A DNA stretch of 26,280 nucleotides. Source: DATJLQ01 sp035509415 (GTDB lineage: Bacteria > Pseudomonadota > Alphaproteobacteria > JACZXZ01). The position numbers and the translations under genes are program-made. This document shows positions 14,781 to 22,682 of the stretch, piece by piece. Within the stretch, counting starts at the first letter, position 1; each line of letters begins with the position of its first letter. The stretch spans positions 1 through 26,280 of the forward strand of contig DATJLQ010000140.1 in the NCBI GenBank assembly GCA_035509415.1. The letters run 5' to 3'. The notes under the pieces are model-generated. The model saw nothing but the letters and a program-made list of their open reading frames with translations. It ran no database searches and had not been told where the DNA came from.

Positions 14781-17339
14781 TCAGAGAACGGCGCCAAGGC
14801 CGGGGATGGCCTTTTTGAGCGTCCCAAGATCCCCGATCAACTGCTCCGCCAGCGCGAAACCGACCGCCCGATGGGCGTCGAATTTGGCCTCGGAATAGAA
14901 CTGGTCGAGGGTCGATTCGTTCGGAAAGTCGGGATTTTGCGCCTTGAACCCTCGAATCTCGAGGCTCATGTCGGCGCACACCGTCGCCTTGAGATAGACG
15001 AGGAATCCCGTCGTATTGTCGGCGTACGAAATCTGCGCGATCGCGTAGCCGCGCCGACTGAATTTCGCGTCGGCGGGGTAAGCGGGACCGGTGTGGGGCA
15101 CGGCCGGCGCGCGCTTTGCCAAAGTGGGCGCCGGGACCATCGCGGCGGCAGCGGTGCCGCCCGTGCCGGGCATGAGCGCATCCAAATCGTAGCCGGACAC
15201 GAACGCGATGGTCGCGCCGAAATCCTCCCGGATGCGCGAGAGCACCGCGTGCAGATCGAAGAATTTGAATTCGGAGTCGGCCGCGCCATCCGAGAGAAGG
15301 ATGAATTTCGCGCGGCGCCGGATGAGCTCGTAGATGCCGAGATTGTCGAAATGTCCGCCGTCGCTGAGCTGAAGAATGCAGGATTCCTCCGTGCGATCGA
15401 GCCCCAGCACCTCCGACAGGCCGGGCCAAAAATGATTGGGCTGCACGGCGCCGACGCGCCCCAGGCGCGGGTTGGGCACCCAATAGCCGAGGCGCACATT
15501 CGTGAGCGCCATGACCACCGACACGCCCCAGCTACGCGTCGGGCCGACCCCGGCGGCGCCGACGCTCGGATTGGCCGCCGCCCCCGAAATCGCCATGGCC
15601 GTGGAAAGGGTCATCGAGTCCTTGATCCAGTCCTCGGTCCCGATCCACCCGGTGGCCGAGCTGCCGCAGTAGCGCGGCGAGAGAAGGAAGCTGTCGCCGC
15701 CACGCTCGCGCCAATGGCGATGGGCCGAGTCGGTCAGAATGACGTTGGTATTGATCAGATGATACGGACCCTTCGCGCCGTCGGGTTGGGCCTGATCGCA
15801 CATGTCCGATAGCCGCGCCCGGTCCGCAAGAGCCGCGGCGCCCGTTTCGTTCGCGCGCGCGCGCGCGAGCGTGGGCATGAACGATTCCATCAATCGGTCG
15901 CGATAGAAGCGATGCAGGCTCATGTAATTGAGATTCACGAAATAGCCGGTGATCAGCCCGATGGCCAGCGTCAGCCACGCAAGCGACTTCGCGACGCCCA
16001 TTCTCCCGCCATCGCGCGCGAGGAGGTCGTTGAGTGGCTGCGGGACGTGACCGCGCCACCAATCCCGAACGATGGCGTGTGGGTCGAAGAGTTCGTGCCC
16101 GACCGCGTATCCGGCCAGCAAAAAACCATAGAGAAACAGCAACGCGCCGAGCGTCGCGACGAAGATCGGCATTTGGGCACCGGGCTTGCGCGACTGGATA
16201 TAGGACCAGGCGCCGCTCGCGATGCCGCCGAGCAGCGGCAACAGCGTGCCTGCCTCGTTCATTTCATTGAGCGGCTGGTAAACGAAGGCGACCGAGCCGA
16301 AGAGGGCGAGCACGATCGCGACGGTGAGCAGGATACGGCTCCAACGTTCGAACAGGCGGCGGTACCTGTAGCTCAGGGAAAGCACGCCGCTCACCCGGTG
16401 CGCGAGGAAATCGCGGATCTTGTCGCGGCGCAGACCGCCGCCGACTCGTGCCTTCGCGGTCAGCCAGGAGTAAACGAGGCTGCAAGCGGCGAATATTCCG
16501 AGCAGCCAAACAGCCGCCGCCACGAAAAATCGGAACGCCGCAGGAATCGCCGGAAAATCGAACATGTGCGCCATGGCCCGAGCGACGCCCAAGAGCCAGC
16601 ACATAACCCCGGGGGTGTTGCCCGAAATGAGCACGCCACTCAACGGATCGGTCGAGCACGGTGCCGATGGGGGCGGCTTGAGCCAGATCAGCCAGAACAT
16701 AAGCGCGCTCAAGACCGGCAGCCAAACGACGAAGTTTGCGACGATGCCGCGCAACACCACGGCGATCCCCGAGACGAGGGTGATGCCCTTGCCGGGCGCC
16801 AGGTAATTGCCGCGCTGGCGCAAGTAACGCAGCAGCTTGCGCGCATCGTCGAAGGGATAGGGAATGCGCGCGCCCGGATCGTCGACGCCGTAGGGGAAAA
16901 CGGGACCCGCCGCTCCGTCCCGCACCCCGAACGAGGTCGATTGGCCGCTTGCGGCTTGCCGTGCCGTGAACCAGGTGAGGCTCGCGCCGCTATAGCCGCC
17001 GCCCGAGACGCTCGAGAGATAATCGAACATCCGGAGCAGATCGTGCTTGGCGAGCGCCTGCATGACGCCGAGGGCGATGCACGCGGAGCGGATGCCGCCG
17101 CCGGAGAGCGCCAAGCCGCGCAGCGGCTCGTCGCGCTCGCGGCCGACCTTTTGGCGGAACGCCTCGATGTACGCGCGCTCGACATCGTAGATCGGGTCGG
17201 GCACCGCACCGTGCCCAGGCTCGGCGCTGCTTTCCGCCAGCTCCTCGGGCGACATGGGCGCGATCGGCCGCGTTGTCTGGTGCCAAAGCGATTCTTTGAG
17301 ACGAAGAACCGCCCGGCACATATTCGCCCAAATGCGCAT
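14781..17339 (-). CDS. Polytopic patatin-like phospholipase
   Basis: This 852-residue protein is a predicted lipid acyl hydrolase of the patatin/cPLA2 superfamily. The oxyanion-hole motif SGGGIRSA is at 79-86. The presumed nucleophile is Ser112 in SSVSGGGYSG, where the usual GxSxG has Ser instead of the first Gly. The catalytic aspartate is probably Asp660 in LSDGGHFDNLG, and AISGAAANPSVG (583-594) resembles a block of cPLA2-like relatives. Between Ser112 and Asp660 are five to six hydrophobic helices (near 197-220, 268-294, 336-355, 364-383, 390-413, 449-471), so the membrane part is inserted inside the catalytic domain. The ATG at 17339 has GAGGAAGG 5 bases upstream. It follows a lipoprotein gene on the same strand after 121 bases and probably shares its promoter. 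Composition is near the local average, so transfer is not obvious. Function beyond lipid hydrolysis is unknown. Confidence 0.88.
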   Translation of the reverse strand: MRIWANMCRAVLRLKESLWHQTTRPIAPMSPEELAESSAEPGHGAVPDPIYDVERAYIEAFRQKVGRERDEPLRGLALSGGGIRSACIALGVMQALAKHDLLRMFDYLSSVSGGGYSGASLTWFTARQAASGQSTSFGVRDGAAGPVFPYGVDDPGARIPYPFDDARKLLRYLRQRGNYLAPGKGITLVSGIAVVLRGIVANFVVWLPVLSALMFWLIWLKPPPSAPCSTDPLSGVLISGNTPGVMCWLLGVARAMAHMFDFPAIPAAFRFFVAAAVWLLGIFAACSLVYSWLTAKARVGGGLRRDKIRDFLAHRVSGVLSLSYRYRRLFERWSRILLTVAIVLALFGSVAFVYQPLNEMNEAGTLLPLLGGIASGAWSYIQSRKPGAQMPIFVATLGALLFLYGFLLAGYAVGHELFDPHAIVRDWWRGHVPQPLNDLLARDGGRMGVAKSLAWLTLAIGLITGYFVNLNYMSLHRFYRDRLMESFMPTLARARANETGAAALADRARLSDMCDQAQPDGAKGPYHLINTNVILTDSAHRHWRERGGDSFLLSPRYCGSSATGWIGTEDWIKDSMTLSTAMAISGAAANPSVGAAGVGPTRSWGVSVVMALTNVRLGYWVPNPRLGRVGAVQPNHFWPGLSEVLGLDRTEESCILQLSDGGHFDNLGIYELIRRRAKFILLSDGAADSEFKFFDLHAVLSRIREDFGATIAFVSGYDLDALMPGTGGTAAAAMVPAPTLAKRAPAVPHTGPAYPADAKFSRRGYAIAQISYADNTTGFLVYLKATVCADMSLEIRGFKAQNPDFPNESTLDQFYSEAKFDAHRAVGFALAEQLIGDLGTLKKAIPGLGAVL

Positions 17340-17460
17340 GTCTGCCTTCCTCGATCACGGCCATGCGTCGGCGCGACGCAATGCTTCGCGCTTCACCCGC
17401 GCAAACCGGGACGCCCCGCGTTAAGGCCCGCCGGCGCCGCGCGTGCGCCGCCATTAGTTA

Positions 17461-18609
17461 CTATTTGCTGGGCGCGGCCCCCGCACCCGGCGTGGGGGTT
17501 TGAGTAGGCGCATTGCCCGTCTGATCTAGGGCCGCTCCGATGTACTTCGCAGCGAATACCGGCAGGGTGTTCACCAGCATCGGACAGCTCGTGTTGAGGA
17601 CCGCGTTCGACGTGTAAAGCGCTTTTCCGTCGGTCCCCGTTTCTCCCCGCAAGATGCAGGCGGCGAAGAGTGCATGGATCATCTCGAACGGCGCATTCTG
17701 CATATAGGTCTGATAAATCGCCGCGACGGGCTCGCCGCCTCCCGACGCCTGGTTCTGATTCTGATTCTGCGCCGATGAGCCAGCCGGCGAAGGCGTGAGG
17801 GCTTGCGCAAGGTTGGACGTCGCGGTGTTGAGAGCCGTCTGGGCGGCATTAAGACTATCCGCGCTAGGCGCGGTGGCGGCGGGCGCGTTCTGGAGCTTCT
17901 CCAGTGCCTCCTCCTTCTTCATTAGGTCGGCGATATAGCCCTCGATCTTGGTGTCCGATGCTGGGCTCGGGGACGCTTTCTGTTGAGTTGTCGTCGCTGG
18001 CGCGCCGTTCACAGAGACGGACACCGCCGCGGGGGTGCCCGTCCCGGAACCTCCGCCTTGTCCGCCCGCGGGCTGAGAGCCGCCCGTCGTGGAAGCGCCG
18101 CTCTTTTGCGCGGCATTTCCCGCCGCCTCGCCCAGCATCAAAGTGACGAGTAGATCGCCATATTGGCTCAGGATCAGCGCATAGGCCAAATCCGGGATGA
18201 CGCCATTGGCATATGCCTCGCACGCCTTGAATAATCCGTCGCGCAGCGCCACCACCGCCTCGGTGCGGCCTGCGAGTGCCGTGATCGCCTCGGCCGACGA
18301 GTAGTTCAAGCCGGCCGAGGCCGAAAGCCCGGTCGGCGTCGTGGCACTGCCGGTAAGCGCAAGGGCGGTCGAGAGCGCCTTGGCGATGTCGGGGCTGGGC
18401 TCGGTGCAGATGATCCGCTCGACCGTGCTGTGACCACTGGAATCCATGGTCGGCTTTTTGCGGTCGAATACGATACGAACATCGTCCTTGACCTGATAGG
18501 CGCCGAGGTCCGAATCCTGGTCGATTGACATCTGATGGCGGTCGCAGCCTGCGAGCAGCGCCGTGCCGATCGCCGACGCGGCAATCAAAGAATAGAATCT
18601 CCGTGCCAT
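17461..18609 (-). CDS. Predicted lipoprotein of unknown function
   Basis: This 382-residue protein has a clear lipoprotein signal: MARRFYSLIAASAIGTALLAGC, with lipobox LAGC and Cys22 as the acylation site. Asp23 follows it, which in E. coli is the signal for retention in the inner membrane; whether the rule holds here is not known. Residues 30-185 look folded, with ERIICTEPSPDIAKALS near 65 and a paired segment ALRDGLFKACEAYANGVIPD. A flexible Gly/Ser/Thr/Pro stretch (about 190-240) and a Gln/Asn run (NQNQNQ, about 281-286) follow, then a second compact region at the C-terminus with three cysteines. I do not recognise the family. The ATG at 18609 has AGGGGG upstream; longer in-frame starts would bury the signal. 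It lies upstream of the patatin gene and likely acts with it. Confidence 0.85.
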   Translation of the reverse strand: MARRFYSLIAASAIGTALLAGCDRHQMSIDQDSDLGAYQVKDDVRIVFDRKKPTMDSSGHSTVERIICTEPSPDIAKALSTALALTGSATTPTGLSASAGLNYSSAEAITALAGRTEAVVALRDGLFKACEAYANGVIPDLAYALILSQYGDLLVTLMLGEAAGNAAQKSGASTTGGSQPAGGQGGGSGTGTPAAVSVSVNGAPATTTQQKASPSPASDTKIEGYIADLMKKEEALEKLQNAPAATAPSADSLNAAQTALNTATSNLAQALTPSPAGSSAQNQNQNQASGGGEPVAAIYQTYMQNAPFEMIHALFAACILRGETGTDGKALYTSNAVLNTSCPMLVNTLPVFAAKYIGAALDQTGNAPTQTPTPGAGAAPSK

Positions 18610-18967
18610 GGTGCCCCCTTCGTGCCGTCGCCGCCCGAAATGGCGTCTCAGATCGGCTGCCGAAAACACCAAGGCCCGCACGCCCCGCCGAAGGGGCGGT
18701 GCAAGCGCACCGCGGCATTCGAGCTGAAACAAATCGGCCGGCGCAATATCCCCTATAAGTTGATTTTAAGTGGAGTTTTTCTCCAAAGTCAAGATCGTCC
18801 GGGCGAAACATCAATTCGATGTCCCTCGGCCGGGTCGGTTGCTCGGCCGGGTGTCGCGCGCGCGAACATCTCGGCCCTAGCCGCGATTTACGGGGCCCTG
18901 GGAGCGCGTCCCTGGCCGCGCGTCGCGCCCGCTTTACCGCAGCCCCGCCTCCGGCGCAAAATGGGCC
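18610..18967. other. Intergenic region between divergent lipoprotein and def genes
   Basis: This 358-base gap has an AT-rich island at 18745-18795 that holds the lipoprotein promoter. The remainder is GC-rich. On the plus strand, def has no clear ribosome site, and its possible -10 (CAAAAT, 18957-18962) is too close to the ATG unless the mRNA is almost leaderless. Confidence 0.6.
18763..18792 (-). promoter_or_regulatory. Strong candidate promoter of the lipoprotein-patatin unit
   Basis: On the minus strand TTGACT (18792-18787) and TAAAAT (18768-18763) are separated by 18 bases. Each matches sigma70 consensus at five of six positions, the best pair in the window. The spacer contains the inverted repeat TGGAG-AAAAA-CTCCA (18785-18771), a possible operator. 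The leader to the ATG at 18609 would be about 145 bases. Confidence 0.65.
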
Positions 18968-19519
18968 ATGGCCATCTTGAAGATCGCCCGCATGGGCCAC
19001 GCGGTCTTGCGCGAGCCGGCGCTGCCGGTGGCCGACCCGACGGCGCCCGAAATCCTCCGGCTCGTGACCGACATGATCGAGACCATGGTGGATGCGGGCG
19101 GCACCGGTCTCGCCGCCCCCCAGGTTCATGTGCCGCTGCGCCTGGTGCTGTTCCAAGTGCTCGAGGGGCGCACCACCGACATCGAAGGCGACGGCCCCGA
19201 GCCCCTGACAGTGCTGATCAATCCCGCGCTCGAGCCCGTGGGCGAGGCGAAGGCGACCGACTGGGAAGGCTGCCTCTCGCTTCCCGGCCTCATGGGTGCG
19301 GTGCCGCGTTGGACGCGTATCCGCTACCGCGGCCTCGGGCTCGACGGAAAGCGCATCGAGCGCGCGGCCGCGGGCTTCCACGCGCGCGTGGTGCAGCACG
19401 AATGCGACCATCTCGACGGCATTCTCTATCCCATGCGCATCGAGGATTTCACGCGTTTCGGCTTCGTCGAGGAGATGCGCCGCTACGCGCCTCAATTGCC
19501 CGAGGAGAAGGACCTATGA
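18968..19519 (+). CDS. def: Peptide deformylase
   Basis: This 183-residue metalloenzyme removes the formyl group from the N-terminal methionine of new proteins. All three family motifs are present: GTGLAAPQV (45-53), EGCLSLPG (100-107, metal ligand Cys102) and QHECDHLDG (143-151, metal ligands His144 and His148, catalytic Glu145). The sequence lacks the canonical arrangement with fmt next door, so it may be a second deformylase paralogue. Its TGA overlaps the ATG of the COQ9-family gene (ATGA), implying translational coupling. A clear ribosome site is lacking before the ATG at 18968. Confidence 0.94.
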   Translation: MAILKIARMGHAVLREPALPVADPTAPEILRLVTDMIETMVDAGGTGLAAPQVHVPLRLVLFQVLEGRTTDIEGDGPEPLTVLINPALEPVGEAKATDWEGCLSLPGLMGAVPRWTRIRYRGLGLDGKRIERAAAGFHARVVQHECDHLDGILYPMRIEDFTRFGFVEEMRRYAPQLPEEKDL

Positions 19520-20196
19520 CCAGGAAAGCCCGCGCCGGCGGCACGATCGACATCGAGGATTTGCGCGCGCGCGTGCTCGACGCCGCGATGGCGCACGTGC
19601 CGTTCGACGGCTGGACGCTCAAATCGCTCATGGACGGGGCCGCGGATGCGGGGCTCGAGCGGGCGATGGCGCTCGAGGCGTTCCCGGGCGGGGTCGCGAG
19701 TGCGCTCGACTACGCGGCCGAGCGCGCGGACCGCGAGATGCTCCGGGCGCTCGAGCAATTGGACTTGAAGGCGATGCGCGTGCGCGATCGCATCTCAACC
19801 GCCGTGCGCGCGCGCTTGGAGCCGGCGGCAGCGCACCGCGAGCAAATCCGCGCGGCCTTGGCGCATTTGGCGTTGCCGCAGAATCTTCCGCTCGGCGCCA
19901 AGATCCTATGGCGCACGGTCGACGCCATCTGGTACGCGGCGGGCGACAATGCGACCGATTTCAATTTCTATACCAAGCGCGGCCTGCTCGCGGGCGTCTA
20001 TTCGGCGACGCTGGTCTATTGGCTCAACGACCGCTCCGACGGCGCCGCCGATAGCTGGGCCTTCCTCGACCGGCGCATCGACGACGTGATGCGGGTGCCG
20101 AAGCTCATGGGCAAGCTGCGCCAGGGGCTCGAGAAAGTTCCGTCGCCCTTTGCCCTCGCGCGCGAGGCAGCGGCGCGGCGTCAGAAGACGCGCTAG
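19516..20196 (+). CDS. COQ9 family protein (rpsU-divergent family)
   Basis: This 226-residue protein belongs to the COQ9 family, lipid-binding proteins with a TetR-like helical fold that assist ubiquinone biosynthesis by presenting lipid intermediates to hydroxylases. The hallmark block starting GDNATDFNFYTKRG and continuing through YSATLVYWLND lies at 143-172. The N-terminal FDGWTLKSLMDGA (30-42) is also typical. In many alphaproteobacteria this family is encoded divergently from rpsU, which gave it its name. Here rpsU is divergent but separated by the lipoprotein, patatin and deformylase genes. The ATG at 19516 overlaps the def stop. The frame is open far upstream, but that extension overlaps def and has no family similarity. 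Confidence 0.9.
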   Translation: MTRKARAGGTIDIEDLRARVLDAAMAHVPFDGWTLKSLMDGAADAGLERAMALEAFPGGVASALDYAAERADREMLRALEQLDLKAMRVRDRISTAVRARLEPAAAHREQIRAALAHLALPQNLPLGAKILWRTVDAIWYAAGDNATDFNFYTKRGLLAGVYSATLVYWLNDRSDGAADSWAFLDRRIDDVMRVPKLMGKLRQGLEKVPSPFALAREAAARRQKTR

Positions 20197-20233
20197 CGGC
20201 ATTCCGCCCGCCGGCCCTCCTCGGCCGCCAGTT

Positions 20234-20340
20234 TCCCTCACCCGCTCGCTTGCGCTCGCCACCCTCTCCCGATTTCGGGAGAGGGTTAATGCCGCCCTCG
20301 CCCGCAGGCGGGAGAGGGAGGGTGAGGGAGCGAGCGGGCG
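20234..20340. repeat. Palindromic dispersed intergenic repeat
   Basis: The segment contains CCCTCTCCCGA and TCGGGAGAGGG (20262-20285), a near loop-free 11-bp palindrome. A second imperfect hairpin follows (CCCTCGCCCGC with GCGGGAGAGGG), and outer CCCTCACCC and GGGTGAGGG arms flank both. Elements of this CCCTCACCC/GGGAGAGGG type are widespread between genes in high-GC proteobacteria. It lies between the convergent COQ9-family and purK stops and may act as a bidirectional terminator-like structure. Confidence 0.75.
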
Positions 20341-20352
20341 AGGCGCGAGCGG

Positions 20353-21453
20353 TCAGCGCCGCGGGGTGAGCCGCGTCACATGGCCCATCTTGCGGCCGGG
20401 ACGCGCCTCGCGCTTGCCATAGAGATGGAGCTTCGCCCCCGGCTCGTGCAGGAGCTTGAGCCAATCCTCGGCGGCATCGCCGATGAGATTCTTCATGACC
20501 GCGTCCGAATGGCGCTCGGGCGAGCCGAGCGGGAGCGCGCACACCGCGCGCACCATCTGCTCGAACTGGCTGGTCGCGCAGGCATCCAAGGTCCAATGGC
20601 CGGAATTGTGCGGCCGGGGGGCGATCTCGTTCACGAGCAAATGCTCATCCTCGGTCACGAACATCTCGACCGCGAGCAGCCCCACGAGCTCGAGCGCGTC
20701 CGCGATATGGCGCGCGAGGGCTTCCGCCTGCATCGAGAGGCGCTCCTCGATGTGCGCGGGCGCGATCGTGGTGTCGAGGATGTGGTTCACGTGCCGGTTC
20801 TCGACCGGGACGTAGCAGGCGCTGGCGCCGTCGACGCCGCGCGCGACGATGACCGAGATTTCCGCCGCGAAGTCGACGAAGGATTCGAGGATGCCGCGCC
20901 CGGCGCCCATCGCGTCCCAGGCGGCGCCGAGGTCGGTCTCGCGCCGGATCGCGACCTGGCCCTTGCCGTCATAGCCCATCTGGGCGCTTTTGAGCACCGC
21001 CGGCCGGCCAAGCTCGGCGACCGCGCGCGCGAGCGCCTCGACACTCCCGGCCTCGCGATAATCGGCCGTGGGCGCGCCGATCTTCCGCAGGTAATCCTTC
21101 TCGCGTAGCCGGTCTTGCGCGATATGGAGCGCATTCCAGCCGGGCCGGACCGGGACGTGCGCGGCGAGCCGCTCGATCGAGGCCGCGGGCACGTTCTCGA
21201 ACTCGAAGGTCGCGACGTCGATGGCGCCCGCGAAAGCCTCGATCGCCGCCGCGTCGTCATAGGGCGCGATCGTGCGCGCCGCGACCACGTCGAGCGCGGG
21301 CTCGTCCTCGGATGGGCAGAAGACATGGCAGCGATATCCCAAGCGCGCCGCCGCCATCGCGGTCATGCGCCCGAGCTGGCCGCCGCCCAGAATGCCGATG
21401 CGGCTCCCCGGCGGGAGCGGGGCTTTGGGATCCCTCGCCATCGCGCGGCTCAT
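20353..21453 (-). CDS. purK: 5-(carboxyamino)imidazole ribonucleotide synthase
   Basis: This 366-residue ATP-grasp enzyme of purine biosynthesis converts AIR, ATP and bicarbonate to N5-CAIR in the cytoplasm. GILGGGQLGRM (20-30) opens the N-terminal domain. KSAQMGYDGKGQ is the ATP-grasp phosphate loop region, and EIAPRPHNSGHWTLDA is the conserved C-terminal metal-binding segment. The ATG at 21453 overlaps the purE stop by 4 bases (ATGA), which supports this start over an internal ATG at 21441. The C-terminus ends shortly before the palindromic repeat. Gene order purE-purK is standard. Confidence 0.96.
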   Translation of the reverse strand: MSRAMARDPKAPLPPGSRIGILGGGQLGRMTAMAAARLGYRCHVFCPSEDEPALDVVAARTIAPYDDAAAIEAFAGAIDVATFEFENVPAASIERLAAHVPVRPGWNALHIAQDRLREKDYLRKIGAPTADYREAGSVEALARAVAELGRPAVLKSAQMGYDGKGQVAIRRETDLGAAWDAMGAGRGILESFVDFAAEISVIVARGVDGASACYVPVENRHVNHILDTTIAPAHIEERLSMQAEALARHIADALELVGLLAVEMFVTEDEHLLVNEIAPRPHNSGHWTLDACATSQFEQMVRAVCALPLGSPERHSDAVMKNLIGDAAEDWLKLLHEPGAKLHLYGKREARPGRKMGHVTRLTPRR

Positions 21454-22001
21454 TTTTTCTTGGAACGTTTGCCTTGGGGCCGCGTCGCGACCGCGGCGGT
21501 GAGGGAAGCACGGTAGCGCTCGAGCCGGCGTGCCACGCGCGGATCGTCGAGGCCGAGGATCGCGGCCGCGAGAAGTGCTGCGTTCACCGCCCCCGCGCGC
21601 CCGATCGCAAGCGTTCCGACCGGAATCCCCGCCGGCATCTGGGCGATCGAGAGCAGGCTGTCGAGCCCCTTGAGCGCCTTGCTTTCGACCGGGACGCCGA
21701 GCACGGGGAGGAGCGTGAGCGCCGCCGCCATGCCGGGAAGATGGGCAGCCCCGCCGGCCCCCGCGACGATGAGCTTCAGCCCGCGCGCGCGCGCCTCCTG
21801 GGCATAGGCGTAAAGGCGCTTCGGGGTGCGGTGCGCCGAGACGATGCGGCTCTCATAGGGGATGCCGAGCCGGTCGAGGGTCTCGGCCGCGTGGCTGAGC
21901 GTCTCCCAGTCCGACTGGCTGCCCATGATGATGCCGACCGCGGGCGCCTTGCGGCCCGGGCCCGGTTTCGCGCGCGGTGCTTTCGTGGGTCGGGCGCTCA
22001 A
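21450..22001 (-). CDS. purE: N5-CAIR mutase, catalytic subunit of AIR carboxylase
   Basis: This 183-residue class I PurE converts N5-CAIR to CAIR in the step after PurK. Motifs: GSQSDW (27-32), SAHRTP (55-60) and GAGGAAHLPGM (81-91), which form the active site. The start is TTG at 22001, with GAGGA 7 bases upstream; no ATG lies before the first motif. The N-terminal 20 residues and the C-terminal tail (PQGKRSKKK) are basic extensions beyond the usual core. The gene overlaps purK by 4 bases. Confidence 0.95.
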   Translation of the reverse strand: MSARPTKAPRAKPGPGRKAPAVGIIMGSQSDWETLSHAAETLDRLGIPYESRIVSAHRTPKRLYAYAQEARARGLKLIVAGAGGAAHLPGMAAALTLLPVLGVPVESKALKGLDSLLSIAQMPAGIPVGTLAIGRAGAVNAALLAAAILGLDDPRVARRLERYRASLTAAVATRPQGKRSKKK

Positions 22002-22136
22002 GCGGCGTTCCTCTTCGCGATGCGGCGCTCGGCGCCCAGGGAGGCGCGATTATAGGGGGCTCGGGCGGCCCAGGCCAAGGCGCTCGGGCATATCGGCGAC
22101 AAGCCGCTTAGCGTCATGTCCGGGGCCCTTCGAATC

Positions 22137-22216
22137 GGGTTCCGGCCGTAGGCCGCGTCCGGGCATCCACGAATTCGGTAAAGACGTGGATGGCCGGGAC
22201 AGGCCCGGCCATGACG
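22137..22216. repeat. Dispersed palindromic repeat with GGATGGCCGGGAC core
   Basis: Arms GTCCGGGCATCCACG (22157-22171) and CGTGGATGGCCGGGAC (22185-22200) form an imperfect 14-15-bp stem. A second hairpin follows, GGCCGGG with CCCGGCC (22192-22210). The TGGATGGCCGGGACAGGCCC form is a familiar intergenic repeat in alphaproteobacterial genomes. It lies between purE and the first DUF465 gene. Confidence 0.7.
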
Positions 22217-22264
22217 GACAATGCGCAATCTCGAAACCCAACTCGGCCTCGGGCCGCACAAGCG

Positions 22265-22489
22265 TCACGCGATGATGTCCGGCAAGAGCTGGCTTTCGAG
22301 CTTGGCGATCTGGTCCTTGAGCATGAGCTTGCGCTTCTTGAGGCGCTTCATCATGAGCTGGTCGAAATTGCCGCCCTCGCTCACGCGCGCGATCACCTCG
22401 TCGAGGTCGCGATGCTCGCTCTTGAGCGTGCTCAAGCGGACCTTGAGCTCGGCGATCTCCTCGTCGCTCAGCCGGTCTCCGGTCGCCAT
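22265..22489 (-). CDS. DUF465 (YdcH-like) small protein
   Basis: This 74-residue, mostly helical cytoplasmic protein is of the DUF465/YdcH family. It has a charged N-terminus, heptad-like spacing and the typical C-terminal LKKRKLMLKDQIAKLES, suggesting a short coiled-coil hairpin. The function of the family is not established. AAGGG lies 7 bases before the ATG at 22489. A paralogue of 55 residues lies at 23498 on the other strand. Confidence 0.88.
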   Translation of the reverse strand: MATGDRLSDEEIAELKVRLSTLKSEHRDLDEVIARVSEGGNFDQLMMKRLKKRKLMLKDQIAKLESQLLPDIIA

Positions 22490-22561
22490 GTCGATCCCTT
22501 CGATCGCGGGCCCTCGGGCGCGACCGCTCCGATCGTCTTGGGGGCGTCGCCCGGGAGGACG

Positions 22562-22590
22562 ATTTTAGCAAATTCCACGCCCCGGCCCAA
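22562..22590 (-). promoter_or_regulatory. Extended -10 promoter candidate for the DUF465 gene
   Basis: On the minus strand TTGGGC (22590-22585) and TAAAAT (22567-22562) are 17 bases apart. TG sits one base before TAAAAT, the extended -10 form that tolerates a poor -35. Transcription would begin about 65 bases before the ATG at 22489. Confidence 0.5.
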
Positions 22591-22682
22591 ACCGCGCGGC
22601 CGGTTGAAGCGGGCGCGCGGCTGGGCGACACTGGCGCGCGGGCTGCCGCGCCCGGCTTGGCGGGCGACTCGGGGGAGGTTTC

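Noticed and set aside
17364..17380. Hairpin TGCGTCG-GCG-CGACGCA between the lipoprotein and patatin genes
   Set aside because: No T-run follows on the minus strand, so it is not a terminator, and nothing else supports attenuation.
15912..17507. A 531-codon plus-strand frame opposite the patatin gene
   Set aside because: The minus-strand frame has patatin motifs and membrane helices, and this one has neither. It is antisense coding shadow.
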